Notes under the pieces: model-generated | What the model was told of the DNA's origin: nothing | Seen by the model: the letters and a program-made list of their open reading frames with translations, nothing else | Databases searched by the model: none | Program-made: the position numbers and the translations under genes | Origin: Hydrocarboniphaga sp. | GTDB lineage: Bacteria > Pseudomonadota > Gammaproteobacteria > Nevskiales > Nevskiaceae | Assembly: GCF_028291725.1 (NCBI RefSeq) | Contig: NZ_JAQGNT010000043.1 | Span: 62,001-126,000, forward strand | Direction: 5' to 3' | DNA: 64,000 nucleotides | In this document: positions 8,674 through 18,175 of the stretch, one piece after another | Layout of the letters: every line of letters starts with the position of its first letter | Position numbering within the stretch: the stretch's first letter is position 1

Positions 8674-10254
8674 ATGTCGGTTATGGAACGACCTGTAGTC
8701 CATTCCGGCGCACTGTCGACCGTTGAAGCCGCTGCGGCGCGGCCACTTGACTGCTCTCCCCTTTCGGGCACGGGAACGTCAGGCGAAGGATTGCCCTCAA
8801 TAGCCCACCCCCCCCCAGCGTCTCGAGCGCCAAGTTCGCCAGACGCGCCCGTGACCGATAAGAACCACGACCGCCCGAAGGCACTACGCGGGACCGGAGT
8901 TCAAGCGTCGCGCTGGGCGCTGACGCGGCGCGCCACGCATGGAGGGAAGCGCGGCTCCAGTGACACCACGATCGCACCCCGGCCCTCAGACTGGCGCAGC
9001 GCATACGGCTGGCTGCTTGCTCCCGCTGCGATCTCGGTGCTGCTCCTCGCGGGCTCGATAGTCCCCGAGGTGCCACTTGAACGACTGGATTCCGCGACCG
9101 CTATCGGCGACGACATTCGCCTCGTCCTGCCGCCAACGTACCTGGCACTCGACCCGATATGTCGTTTGCTGGACACGCTGACACTGTTAACACTGGGGCA
9201 ACTTGGCTCCCTATGGGGCACGCTGATCGGCGCATGCGCCGCCTACGGGGCCCTGACCGGCCGCGGCCGCTCAGCTTCACATCGATGGCGGCAAGGCGCG
9301 ATCTGGGCGGTGACGGCAACGGCGGTCATCCTGGCCATCTCCGCCGCCGGTATCCTGTTGCCTCGGCCCATGGCTGCGCTCGCCGTTCAATCGCCAAACC
9401 TTATGACGATTGATTTTCACAGCCACACCAACGCCTCGCACGATGGGCGTCCAGGTTTCGATTCCGAGGCCAACCGTGCATGGCACGTGGCCGGTGGCTT
9501 CAATGTCGCGTATCTGTCGGACCACGCAAACTGGAAAGCGATAGGCGCAGCCGAGAAACAGAACCCCGCGGTTGCCGGTGCCGGCACCATGCTCTTGAGC
9601 GCCGTGGAGGTTCGGCTAGGTCGCTATTACGTCGTCGCACTCGGACCGGAGGCACAGTACGAGCCTGCGCTCAAGGGCAACTTGCTCGATGACGACGCCC
9701 GCTACGCTGGCGCTCGCCGCGGCAGCCTGATTTACACGCTTCCACTACCGCCTCTGGACCTGCAAAGCAGCAGCGTTCCCCGATTCAAGGACGTCTCCGC
9801 AATCGAAATTTGCGATGCCAGTCCAAGGGGCCTCGCGCAGTCACAGGAGTACCACGAAACGCTTCTTGCGTGGGCCGACGACATGAACGTGCCCGTAGTT
9901 GCGTCGTCAAACAACCATGGGTGGGGTCGCACAGCAGCCTGCTGGACGCTGATGGAGGTCCCCGGGTGGCGGCAGATGGATCAGAACCGCTTGTCCAGCG
10001 CCATTGAGCAGAACCTGCGCGGCGGCCGCAAAGCAACTTCGGTTGTGGCCATGCGCCCACCGGTTGGTGAGTTGACGGGCTGGCGTACTCTAGCCTTAGC
10101 TCCCATGCTAGTGATGTACCTGACCAGGTCGCTGGGCGCCGCTGAGCGTTGCTCCTGGATCGCCTATGTTTGGGGGTGGGCACTCATGTGCCGGAGGTGG
10201 CGACAGAGTCGTAGCCAGGTCGGGAGTGATCCCGTTCGGGTCGCGGTTCAGTAG
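8674..10254 (+). CDS. Membrane-anchored PHP-domain phosphoesterase-like protein
   Basis: 526 residues. A long polar, low-complexity N-terminus (1-108) is followed by three membrane segments (about 113-130, 168-194 and 209-229) and a PHP-like domain. The domain begins with the metal-binding signature DFHSHTN (His249 and His251) and continues with YLSDHAN and NNHGWG. PHP domains are metal-dependent phosphoesterases; the domain would face the periplasm if the topology is right. The last 60 residues contain another hydrophobic stretch and then a basic tail. The partner or substrate is unknown. The start could lie later, because the first 100 residues show no domain. It is divergent from the EptA-like gene, so a cell-envelope role is possible. 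Confidence 0.7.
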   Translation: MSVMERPVVHSGALSTVEAAAARPLDCSPLSGTGTSGEGLPSIAHPPPASRAPSSPDAPVTDKNHDRPKALRGTGVQASRWALTRRATHGGKRGSSDTTIAPRPSDWRSAYGWLLAPAAISVLLLAGSIVPEVPLERLDSATAIGDDIRLVLPPTYLALDPICRLLDTLTLLTLGQLGSLWGTLIGACAAYGALTGRGRSASHRWRQGAIWAVTATAVILAISAAGILLPRPMAALAVQSPNLMTIDFHSHTNASHDGRPGFDSEANRAWHVAGGFNVAYLSDHANWKAIGAAEKQNPAVAGAGTMLLSAVEVRLGRYYVVALGPEAQYEPALKGNLLDDDARYAGARRGSLIYTLPLPPLDLQSSSVPRFKDVSAIEICDASPRGLAQSQEYHETLLAWADDMNVPVVASSNNHGWGRTAACWTLMEVPGWRQMDQNRLSSAIEQNLRGGRKATSVVAMRPPVGELTGWRTLALAPMLVMYLTRSLGAAERCSWIAYVWGWALMCRRWRQSRSQVGSDPVRVAVQ

Positions 10255-10339
10255 GCGATTCACTTCGGCAATACATGCTAAGAACAAGCTGGCTTGCTCG
10301 AGTCTCCGACCCGTGGACCGCGAAATTTCGACGGGTTTT

Positions 10340-10798
10340 TCAGCGGGCCGTTACAGCTATGGCGTCATCATTGTCGCCCCAGGCGGCGGCCGTCGTTTTG
10401 CAGGAGAGTTCGCCGAGCGATCCGAAGCTGCATTGTTTGCCGGTAGTGAGCGCGTCGATGCGACGTAGCTCGGATTCATCAAGAAAGCAGATCTCGGCGC
10501 CTAAATTGATGCGCGCCTTGCGCACGAGATTGGCGACGTCGTCGAACTGGTAGCCCGGGTCGGCGCCGCAGTCGGCAACGATGATCAGCGGCAGACGCCG
10601 GCGGATCAGCTCGTAGGCCGCGGTGTTCTCGAAGTGACCGCCGTCGGATAGATACCGTCGCGCACCGACGAGCGCGATCATGAGCGTCCACTTGAGCCAC
10701 AACGTGAGCCAGTCGGACAGCAGCTTGGTCACGGTATGGCGCCGATCGAGTTTGCGTTGCTCGAGGTCTGCATGGCAGTTGACGAAGCCCCGGGGCAT
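10340..10798 (-). pseudogene. C-terminal fragment of a patatin-like phospholipase
   Basis: The translated piece contains YLSDGGHFEN, AYELIRRRLPLIIVADCGADP and a following VRKARINLG segment. These are typical of the C-terminal part of large patatin-like membrane phospholipases, where DGGH carries the catalytic aspartate. The N-terminal membrane part and the GxSxG nucleophile motif are missing, and after DESELRRIDAL the sequence stops resembling the family. Only about 150 codons of a protein that normally exceeds 700 remain. A REP-like palindrome sits just beyond its 5' end. It is most likely a decayed relic. Confidence 0.65.
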
Positions 10799-10808
10799 TG
10801 CCGCCAGC

Positions 10809-10865
10809 GTAGGAGCGGGTCATACCCGCGACTCAGGCCTTGAGGGGCACAGTCGCGGGTATGAC
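10809..10865. repeat. REP-like palindrome (GTAG-headed) with inverted partner
   Basis: A GTAGGAGCGGGT head followed by CATACCCGCGAC forms a short hairpin (10809-10832) of the GTAG-type REP kind seen in Pseudomonas and Xanthomonas relatives. The segment GTCATACCCGCGACT (10819-10833) is repeated as its exact reverse complement at 10851-10865, so the two arms make a larger stem with a 17-base loop. Mobilisation of such REPs is attributed to RAYT-type transposases; none is in the window. Confidence 0.6.
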
Positions 10866-11371
10866 CATTGTTTCCCCCGACCCCTCCATTGGCCTGCGTC
10901 CCAACGGCGGGGCCGGGATGTGGGCGCAACGGCGACGGCCGCCGGGGTCTGCCGGTGACGTATAAATAGAGGTTGTCTCGGTCGCTCGATGTGCGTGCTG
11001 ATGCGTCCGATGGCGGCTGAACGCCGGCCCGCGCCTGCGGCGTTGGGGCTCTTGTTGCATCGCAAGCCGGGATCGGATTGGATGTGAAGTCATGAAAGCG
11101 CGTGGCGGCAAAACCGGGACGCACTGGCTGACGGTATGGTCAGGTGCTCTGGCTCAGTCTTTTCCCCATCGGCTCTCCCTTGAAGCCCTCGACCTCGACG
11201 CCACCACGGATATGGTCGTGGTGCACAGCAGGGGGTAACAAGCGGTGGGTCATCGACGGCACCGCGAAAGTCGCTCGATGGACTGACTTTGCCGCTGCGC
11301 GCGCGCTGCACTTGCTGCGTATCGTATTGAGGCAGACCCATCATCCAATCCCGCGGCAACAGGCTTCGTCG
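10866..11371. other. About 500 bp without a supported gene
   Basis: Several short open frames exist on both strands, the largest being 89 codons at 11090-11359 on the minus strand. None has a recognisable domain, a good ribosome binding site or protein-like composition. With the adjacent phospholipase relic and REP, the stretch looks like degraded sequence. Confidence 0.4.
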
Positions 11372-12412
11372 TCATCGATTGGAGTGAATCCAGGACAAAT
11401 CGTCCTTCCGCTTGGACAAGCCATCTTCAGAATTGGCGAGGAACAGATTCGACACAGGCTGTTCACCGCGGTGCGCGTTGTCGATCATGTTGAAATCGCA
11501 AATGCCTTCATGACCATTCCAGCGGGGTATAGATAATGCCTCCACGCCCGCTGAAGAAGAGCCGGGGCCGCCGTTGTTGAGACTGGTTGACGTGACGATG
11601 CCATCGATCGTCTCGACATCGATACGAATCTTCTGACCGTTTTCCAACAAGACCTGTGTCCAGCCGCCAACGACGGACAGGCCGTCGCCGAAGGTGCTGT
11701 TAAAGGTGTGGAAATCTTTTATCTTTTCACGCCTGCCATCAAGCATCAGAAAGCCGAACTTGTGAAAGCTTCCATCTGCAGCATGGGAAGTGATCAGCGA
11801 ATACGACAGAGCCGGCCCGAGGCTGCCGAAATGAGCGCGAGCGCTGCGGAAGAACTGCGGCGGTTCCTTACCGAGTGCGCGAGGGCCGAAGCCATGTTCG
11901 CGGTAGCCGTAGCCATCTTTGATTTCGATGACGTGGTCGCCGATGCGGACATGTCCTTCGACGCGCCCTGCACTTTCCGGATGGCCATGCGCTTCCCTGG
12001 AACCGCTGGTGTGATCGCCATCCACGCTGCGACTTGCGCCGATCAGTTCGTAGTTCTGTGAGGGATAGAAATCGTAGATCCGCAGGTCAGCCTCCGCGTC
12101 CGGATCATGACCCTGGAAGTGTACGTAGTCCGGGTTCTCGAACGACACCTTCATCGTGCCGGAGCTGGCGGTCTTTTCGGTTCGGTCGCCGGGCTGCATG
12201 CGACGATCGAGCAGGTGGCGCCGAAAGCGCGTGCCATCCGGTAAGGCCATGCCCCAATGCGTCTGGGTCGTGCCCTGGTTGGGATACGAGCCGGTCCGTA
12301 GAAAGCCTACGCAGTTGGTCACGCGGTCGCGAAAAATCAGAACCCAGGACTCCTGCCAGTCAGGATGCGCTCCGGGCGTGTGGGGGAAATCAAGATCAGT
12401 GAAGTGCGCCAT
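11372..12412 (-). CDS. Lipocalin-like (DUF7064/AttH-like) protein of unknown function
   Basis: 346 residues from the chosen start MAHFTDLDFP. The composition is beta-rich, with recurring aromatic, Gly and Asp strands and the segments GYGYREHGFGPR and SLGPALSYSLIT. This resembles the two-domain lipocalin-like proteins (CrtC/AttH superfamily, DUF7064/7065) often found beside aromatic or steroid catabolic genes. The start is preferred because GGAGAG stands nine bases upstream; the frame stays open for 46 more codons without a better site. It lies 112 bases downstream of the APH-fold gene in the same direction and may share its promoter. The family is recognised with moderate confidence only; no reaction can be assigned. 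Confidence 0.6.
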   Translation of the reverse strand: MAHFTDLDFPHTPGAHPDWQESWVLIFRDRVTNCVGFLRTGSYPNQGTTQTHWGMALPDGTRFRRHLLDRRMQPGDRTEKTASSGTMKVSFENPDYVHFQGHDPDAEADLRIYDFYPSQNYELIGASRSVDGDHTSGSREAHGHPESAGRVEGHVRIGDHVIEIKDGYGYREHGFGPRALGKEPPQFFRSARAHFGSLGPALSYSLITSHAADGSFHKFGFLMLDGRREKIKDFHTFNSTFGDGLSVVGGWTQVLLENGQKIRIDVETIDGIVTSTSLNNGGPGSSSAGVEALSIPRWNGHEGICDFNMIDNAHRGEQPVSNLFLANSEDGLSKRKDDLSWIHSNR

Positions 12413-12524
12413 TGTGATGCTCTCCAATCTTTTTTCAGAACTACTGAGCACGGCCCATCCGTCTGACTGGACCGCCACGTTTGCGGCGCCCGACAGTTTC
12501 GAGCGTCGTGTTTTTTCTAGCCGA

Positions 12525-13637
12525 TCAGAGAATGCCGAGTTCCTGGGCACGCTTGAAACACAGCTCAGGTCCGCGCCGAAGAACGGGCATGAAGCTTTCG
12601 AGCACCTCCGGCGGGAAGTGCCCCATCGCCAGCACGTTGATCACCGCCATGCGGTAATTGCAGAAGAACTCGAAGTAGTCCATATGCTTCAGCTTGCGTC
12701 CGCTGAAGCGCTCGTATTCGACGTACATTTCGTCGTAGCTGATTGCACCCTCGGGCCACGGCGTCTCACTCTGCAGAATCTGGTCGCCGCATTTCAGAAA
12801 CGCCAGATCGCACTCGGGTGAACCGAGGAACGCCATCTCCCAATCCACGACGGCCGTGATCTCGGTACCTTCAAAGAGGTAGTTGCCGAGGTTGGCGTCT
12901 CCGTGGCAGAGCACCGTGTCGGTATCGGTAGGCTCGTTCGCGATCAGCCACTGGCGCACCTTTTCGAGCCGGTCGGTATAGACCGACGACTTCGACCAGA
13001 TCAATGCGTCCCAGTACCAGTTCACTTCCCGTTCGATTGGCCGCGATCCCGTTGCTCGTCGCTCCAACCACTGCAGCCCCGCCGCTTTCCAGTCGACGTG
13101 GTGGATCGTGGCCAGCGCGTGGACGAACGCGGTGGTCATCTTGCGTCGGTCCGCAGGCGTGGCGTCCGCAATCAGGCCCGACGTCATCCAGGTCATGGGC
13201 GTACTGCCACCCCTCACCTGTTCCATCACATAGCCGGGGCGTTGCAGATACCGGCCTTCCTGGTCGAGCCAGAGCTGCTTCGGAACCGGGACATCGCTGG
13301 TCTCGAGCGCTTTTTGCAGATCGAACTGCGCTTTCACGTCGTAACGATGGAAGAGCCCTTTGACGGGAAGAAAACGCAGCACCAGTTTTTTGTCGGTGCG
13401 CTGTCCGTCAACAACATAATCGGCATCGAACAACAACGTGCCATTGGACCCGCCGGCCGCGGTTCCCACCTGGCGCACGTTACTCACGTTCGCCTGGCTG
13501 ATGCCGGGCTGCGAGGTGATGAGTTCGCGCAAGCGCACGCCCCACTCGTCCGTCGAGGTGTCCGCGAATCGCGCCTTCCTCTGAATGGCAACGATCCCAC
13601 TGCCAATTTCATCGGTATTCATGACGTCGCTACTCAT
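12525..13637 (-). CDS. APH-fold phosphotransferase (possible hydroxyacyl-CoA kinase)
   Basis: 370 residues with an aminoglycoside phosphotransferase/choline kinase fold. The catalytic loop reads HGDANLGN and the metal-binding motif VVDWEMAFLG, both intact, so it should be an active kinase. It is the paralogue of the protein at 59280-60389, sharing the N-terminal segment IVAxxRKAR and most motifs. In proteobacterial catabolic clusters such proteins include LvaA, which phosphorylates 4-hydroxyacyl-CoA; in ACAD10/11 the same domain is fused to an acyl-CoA dehydrogenase. An ACAD11-like dehydrogenase is close by at 14573-15793. Start: ATG with AGGA five bases upstream. A TGCGT/TACGC dyad lies 14 bases before the start codon. 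Confidence 0.85.
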   Translation of the reverse strand: MSSDVMNTDEIGSGIVAIQRKARFADTSTDEWGVRLRELITSQPGISQANVSNVRQVGTAAGGSNGTLLFDADYVVDGQRTDKKLVLRFLPVKGLFHRYDVKAQFDLQKALETSDVPVPKQLWLDQEGRYLQRPGYVMEQVRGGSTPMTWMTSGLIADATPADRRKMTTAFVHALATIHHVDWKAAGLQWLERRATGSRPIEREVNWYWDALIWSKSSVYTDRLEKVRQWLIANEPTDTDTVLCHGDANLGNYLFEGTEITAVVDWEMAFLGSPECDLAFLKCGDQILQSETPWPEGAISYDEMYVEYERFSGRKLKHMDYFEFFCNYRMAVINVLAMGHFPPEVLESFMPVLRRGPELCFKRAQELGIL

Positions 13638-13650
13638 ATATTCCTCACAA

Positions 13651-13678
13651 TGCGTATTACTGTGGTTCGTTTGTACGC
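13651..13678. promoter_or_regulatory. Candidate operator, TGCGT-N18-TACGC (site A)
   Basis: TGCGT at 13651-13655 and TACGC at 13674-13678 form an inverted repeat immediately upstream of the APH-fold gene. Five further sites in the window have the same half-sites with N19 between them; this one has N18 and is the weakest of the set. So close to the start codon it would lie in the 5' leader or core promoter. Confidence 0.45.
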
Positions 13679-13752
13679 GAAGCGTAGCTCAATAACTTGG
13701 CAATCGCCGCTCGTCTAGCCCAGCCTCCAACTCCCGGAACGGCCGGCTGCTT

Positions 13753-14541
13753 TCACCGCACGCTGCCGCGCGCTGCGGATTGCGTGGCCCGCACCGCTTC
13801 CACCTGCTCGGCACTGCCCATGAGTGCCGCCTGTTCACAAGACTCTGCTTGAAGGATCCGCCTCGGCTCCGAATCGTCTGCAATGCTTAGCAGGCGCTTA
13901 GCCGCGCGAATGGCGCTCGGACTCCTGGCCGCGATTTCCTTCGCGAACGACAGGGCCGCTTCGAGCGGCTCATCGCACAGTCGCGTCACCAGGCCATAGG
14001 TCTGCGCTTCGGTTGCCGTGAACACGCGGCCGCTGTAGGTCAGCTCAGAAACGACGTCGGGTCGCATGAGCTCGCGCATGAGCAGGATTCCCGCCATGTC
14101 CGGAACCAGGCCCCAGCGAATTTCCATGACCGAAAATCGCGTCTCCGGATGGACGAAGCGCATGTCGGCACCCAGCGCCAGCTGAAAGCCGCCACCCAGA
14201 GCGACGCCGTGAACCGCAGCGATCACGGGCACGGCCAGTTGTCTCCATTGCAACACAATCTGCTGCGCCACATTGGCCAATCCATGGGTTCGCGCAACCA
14301 ACTCAAGGTGCCCCGGGCCGGCCTTCATGCGTTCGAAGTTCGAAAGATCGAGCCCGGCGCAGAATGCCCTGCCTTGCCCATGCAGAACGACGGCACGGAT
14401 CGAGGACATCACGCTCAGCTGTTCTCCGACCCGCAGCAGTTCATCGAACATCGCTTCGTCTAGTGCATTCATTTTGTCGGCGCGCGTCATCCTGACGACT
14501 GCGACACCATCGCTCACATCCAGTGCAATGCGGTCACTCAT
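13753..14541 (-). CDS. Enoyl-CoA hydratase/isomerase family protein (crotonase)
   Basis: 262 residues, a single crotonase domain. The oxyanion-hole segments are intact: GRAFCAGLDLSNF and AVHGVALGGGFQLALGADMRF. The usual position of the first catalytic glutamate reads FSVMEIRWGLVPDM. The second is replaced by a hydrophobic segment, GILLMRELM, so isomerase, hydratase or another crotonase reaction is possible. GGAGAGG stands five bases before the ATG. It follows the ACAD11-like gene by 31 bases in the same operon. Confidence 0.88.
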   Translation of the reverse strand: MSDRIALDVSDGVAVVRMTRADKMNALDEAMFDELLRVGEQLSVMSSIRAVVLHGQGRAFCAGLDLSNFERMKAGPGHLELVARTHGLANVAQQIVLQWRQLAVPVIAAVHGVALGGGFQLALGADMRFVHPETRFSVMEIRWGLVPDMAGILLMRELMRPDVVSELTYSGRVFTATEAQTYGLVTRLCDEPLEAALSFAKEIAARSPSAIRAAKRLLSIADDSEPRRILQAESCEQAALMGSAEQVEAVRATQSAARGSVR

Positions 14542-14572
14542 CGTGGCCTCTCCAGTTCTGCTGCCCCGGGCG

Positions 14573-15793
14573 TCATAAACCGGCCGCGTACTGCCTGATT
14601 TTCATGCGGCCCAGCTGCGCCATGTGCACTTCGTCGGGGCCATCCGCCAAGCGAAGATAGCGATTGATCAGGAATGCCTCAGCGACGGGCGTGTCGTCCG
14701 AAACACCAGCTCCGCCGTGCGCCTGTATTGCGCGATCGGCCACGGTCTGCGCCATCTGCGGCGCGACGATCTTGATCGCCGCGATCAGGTCGGCGGCCAC
14801 CTTGTTGCCGTACCGATCCATGGCGTCGGCAGCCTTGAGCGTAAGAAGACGCGCCTGTTCGATTTCGATGAAGGAGCGCGCCACGTCCTGGCGAATACTG
14901 CCCTGATCTGCGAGCTTCTTACCGAACGCCACGCGGCTGTCGACGCGGCGACACATCACTTCCAGCGCCCGTTGGGCCTGCCCGATCGAGCGCATGCAGT
15001 GATGAATGCGTCCCGGGCCGAGCCGACCCTGTGCGATTTCGAATCCGCGTCCTTCGCCGAGTATCAGGTTCGATGCAGGGACACGGACGTTTTCCAGCAG
15101 TACCTCGGCTTCACCGCCCGGCGAATGCCAGTTGTTGAAGACGCGCAGGTTGCGCACGATCGACACGCCCGGCGTATCGCGCGGAACGATGATCGTCGAC
15201 TGCTGCAAGTGCTTGGGCGCGTCGGGATCGGTCTTGCCCATGATCAGCAGGAGATCGCACTTGGGATGCATGATTCCCGAGATCCACCACTTGCGTCCGT
15301 TGATGACGTAGTCGCCACCATCGCGGCGGATTTCGGTCGAAACATTGGTGGCGTCCGACGAGGCCACGGCAGGCTCGGTCATCAGATAGGCCGAGCGTAT
15401 CGCGCCGTCCAGCAGCGGCTTCAGCCAGCGCTGCTGCTGAGCCGGCGTACCGAACTTCGCCAGCACTTCCATATTGCCGGTGTCGGGAGCGGAACAGTTG
15501 AAGAACTCCGGAGAAAACGGAACGCGACCCATGATCTCGGCCAGCGGCGCGTATTCGAGGTTGCTCAGACCGGGACTGATGTCGCCGTATTCGTGCGGCA
15601 GAAACAGGTTCCACAAGCCCTGTTCGCGAGCTCTGCTCTTCAGCTCGTCATAACCCGGCCAGGGCTTCCAGCGGTTGGATGCGTCGGCATTCCACATCTC
15701 GACGTGATGCTCGATCGGATAGACGTGGGCCGTCATGAAAGCTTCCAGCTTGCCCACCAGCGCCTTGACCTTGTCGCTATGCTCGAAATTCAT
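14573..15793 (-). CDS. Acyl-CoA dehydrogenase, ACAD11-like
   Basis: 406 residues from MNFEHSDKV; the longer open frame upstream is unused sequence from the preceding gene. The FAD and acyl binding segments are complete ([40 protein letters not shown]). Near the C-terminus it reads [11 protein letters not shown], the ACAD10/11 signature, in which an Asp stands where medium-chain enzymes have catalytic Glu. Human ACAD10/11 and bacterial LvaC-type enzymes act with an APH-fold kinase on hydroxyacyl-CoA. A kinase-like gene lies 0.9 kb downstream in the same direction. Spacing to the upstream fusion gene is 22 bases, so they are co-transcribed. Confidence 0.9.
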   Translation of the reverse strand: MNFEHSDKVKALVGKLEAFMTAHVYPIEHHVEMWNADASNRWKPWPGYDELKSRAREQGLWNLFLPHEYGDISPGLSNLEYAPLAEIMGRVPFSPEFFNCSAPDTGNMEVLAKFGTPAQQQRWLKPLLDGAIRSAYLMTEPAVASSDATNVSTEIRRDGGDYVINGRKWWISGIMHPKCDLLLIMGKTDPDAPKHLQQSTIIVPRDTPGVSIVRNLRVFNNWHSPGGEAEVLLENVRVPASNLILGEGRGFEIAQGRLGPGRIHHCMRSIGQAQRALEVMCRRVDSRVAFGKKLADQGSIRQDVARSFIEIEQARLLTLKAADAMDRYGNKVAADLIAAIKIVAPQMAQTVADRAIQAHGGAGVSDDTPVAEAFLINRYLRLADGPDEVHMAQLGRMKIRQYAAGL

Positions 15794-15815
15794 TTGATGT
15801 CGATCCCTCGTTGAC

Positions 15816-18164
15816 TCAGCGGCCTTTCCACTGAGGAGCGCGCTTTTGCGAAAAAGCGAGCGGCCCTTCGCGGATATCGGCGGAACGGAACAGGGCGCGC
15901 ATCGCCGGATAGCGAACCTGCGCACCGTAGGCCTGCTCCAGCGTCGGCTCGTCTAGGCCCTTGAGAACCGCCTCCTTGGAGGCACGAACCGACATCGGAC
16001 TGCAGGCCATGATTTCTTCGGCCCAGCGTTTCGCCGTTGCCATGAGCGCTTCCGCAGGCACCACTTCATTGACGAAACCCAGCGCGTACCCTTCCGCTGC
16101 ACCGATGCGACGGCCGGTCAGGATCAGGCCCATGGCCTTCTTGAGACCGATCTCTCTGGGCAGGCGAAGCAGCCCGCCCGCCAGTGCGGCCAGGCCGACT
16201 TTGGGCTCCGGCAACGCGAACACCGCGCTCTCGGCGGCAATGATCAGATCGCAGGCGAGCGCGACTTCAAAGCCACCGCCCATCGCGACGCCGTTGACGG
16301 CCGCGATGACCGGTTTGCCGGGTGTCCAGCGTGAAGTCAGGCCCGCGAAACCCGAGGCAGGCGGCTCCACCCATTCGCCCCGTGCCATTGCCTCGGCGGT
16401 GTGCTTGAGGTCGTTGCCTGATGAGAAGGCCTTCGTGCCGGCGCCGGTCAGGATGGCAACCCACTGCTCCGGGTCCTGCTGGAACTCGTCGAAGACTTCG
16501 GCAAGCTCCTCGTTCAGCATCGGGTGAAAGGCGTTCATCGCCTCCGGCCGGTTGATGGTCACGATGGTGAGATGACCATCGCGCTCGACCGTACAGAACT
16601 TCTTGGGCAGATCGCTGCGGTCGCGAGCCGCTCCGCTCTCCCAAACAAGTTTGTCGTAGGTATCGATGCGCACATGGCCCGCGCACCCGATGGGGTTGCG
16701 CGCAGCGTCGAGCAGCAATGCCAACGAAACTGCGTCGCTGTTCAGCACCTTCGCCATCACCCGCTCACCGGCCGGCGTTTTCAGTACCACCACGCCGTGC
16801 AGCGCGTGCCCCTTCGAGCTGTAGAGCACCGTGTGCGTCTCGATCACTGCGGGGCCCGTATAGCGTTCCAGCAATTCGGGTATCGCGCCGCGCGCGGCGT
16901 CCGCGGACGGCTGTACGGAATATTCGGCGGCGAGCGGCGCGGACGCGGGCTGCGATGAAAGCACCACCGCATGATGCTTGCTCACGACACCGCCCTGCCC
17001 ATAAACCAGGGCAAGACGAGATTCTCCGGAGCGCAGCTTGCGCACCGTGGCGCATACCGCATGCGTCATGTAGTTGTTGAGCGGACCACCGAAGAACGTG
17101 AGCCCACCCGCCGCCGTTGGTGCCACTTCGCTACCGATTCCCAGTCGCTGCAGCGTTTTCAACGCCAGCTTGGGAACGACCGGAAAGCAGCTGTAAAGCT
17201 CCATCGCATCGAACGCCGATGCTCGGCCGCCAACGAGTTCCACTGCCGCTTCCAGCACTGCGTTCTGCGCGGTGGAATGATCGAAGCCGCCGCGCGCCAG
17301 ATAGTCGCCGGGCTCCTGGGCTGCGGCACCGCCCCAGATGTGCACGACGCGATCCTCGGCGACGCCGAGCTTGCGTGCCAGTGCCAGGCTGGTGACGACG
17401 AAGGCGCCGGCCTGATTGACGCTCGGATTGGCCACCATCAGCTTGGGATACGGATAGCTGATGAGCCGGTTGCTCTCCGATACCGTGGCGATCTCGTCCG
17501 CGCCCGGCGAGGTGCGCAGCCAGGCGTAAGGGTTGCTCGCAGCCACCGCGGCGTAGCGCGCCCACAGCACGGCCGCCGAGCGCAGGCCCGCCTCGGGCGT
17601 TTCGCCTTGCGCGGCTTGCAGCGCATTCTCGTACAGGGGATAGATATGGACCGGATCGGTCACGCCCACTGCCTTGGACGCAGCGCTGATGGGCAGGCTT
17701 TCGAAGTCGATCCTGGCGGCCTGCTCGCGCGAGACCACCGGCGTCCAGTCCAGTTTGATCTTGGACTGGCGCGCCTTGCCGAGCGCATTGATCGCTTCGC
17801 CGCCGACCACGGCCGCGGCCTGGATCTCGCCCGCGGCGATACGCAATGCGGCCTCATGCAGCAGGCGGATCGGCGTCTCGCCGCCCATGCTGGCGTTGAT
17901 CATACGGCCGGGTGCAATACCCAGCCGCTCACACAACGAGCCGACCGGATCGCGGTAGCGCCAGCTGACCTGGCCTACCAGCTCCACCGAATCGAGCAGC
18001 GACAACAGCGCAGGTGCACCCGAGTCCGACTGCGCTGCGCGCAAGGCATCGGCCATCAGCGCAACGGGCTCACGCGCCAACGCGGGATCGGCCGGGCGAT
18101 CGATCACCTCGCCGATGGCGAGAATCACAGGCACCCGATCGGGAGAGATCGACTTCATCGGCAT
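15816..18164 (-). CDS. Thiolase-like / enoyl-CoA hydratase fusion protein (second copy)
   Basis: 782 residues starting [17 protein letters not shown] stands four bases before this ATG. The architecture matches the fusion at 2382-4742: a thiolase-like domain with no cysteine at the nucleophile loop ([13 protein letters not shown]), a small beta domain containing the segment [18 protein letters not shown], and a crotonase domain from about residue 515 with [18 protein letters not shown]. The two copies are clearly diverged, so this is an old duplication and probably reflects two substrates. It sits 11 bases downstream of the acyl-CoA synthetase gene and 22 upstream of the ACAD gene. The proposed hydratase-lyase function is inferred from the domain pairing. 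Confidence 0.85.
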   Translation of the reverse strand: MPMKSISPDRVPVILAIGEVIDRPADPALAREPVALMADALRAAQSDSGAPALLSLLDSVELVGQVSWRYRDPVGSLCERLGIAPGRMINASMGGETPIRLLHEAALRIAAGEIQAAAVVGGEAINALGKARQSKIKLDWTPVVSREQAARIDFESLPISAASKAVGVTDPVHIYPLYENALQAAQGETPEAGLRSAAVLWARYAAVAASNPYAWLRTSPGADEIATVSESNRLISYPYPKLMVANPSVNQAGAFVVTSLALARKLGVAEDRVVHIWGGAAAQEPGDYLARGGFDHSTAQNAVLEAAVELVGGRASAFDAMELYSCFPVVPKLALKTLQRLGIGSEVAPTAAGGLTFFGGPLNNYMTHAVCATVRKLRSGESRLALVYGQGGVVSKHHAVVLSSQPASAPLAAEYSVQPSADAARGAIPELLERYTGPAVIETHTVLYSSKGHALHGVVVLKTPAGERVMAKVLNSDAVSLALLLDAARNPIGCAGHVRIDTYDKLVWESGAARDRSDLPKKFCTVERDGHLTIVTINRPEAMNAFHPMLNEELAEVFDEFQQDPEQWVAILTGAGTKAFSSGNDLKHTAEAMARGEWVEPPASGFAGLTSRWTPGKPVIAAVNGVAMGGGFEVALACDLIIAAESAVFALPEPKVGLAALAGGLLRLPREIGLKKAMGLILTGRRIGAAEGYALGFVNEVVPAEALMATAKRWAEEIMACSPMSVRASKEAVLKGLDEPTLEQAYGAQVRYPAMRALFRSADIREGPLAFSQKRAPQWKGR

Positions 18165-18175
18165 GCTGCTCCTGT

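Noticed and set aside
11090-11359. 89-codon minus-strand frame in the gene-poor stretch
   Set aside because: Composition is Arg/Pro/Ser-rich, with no domain and no ribosome binding site.
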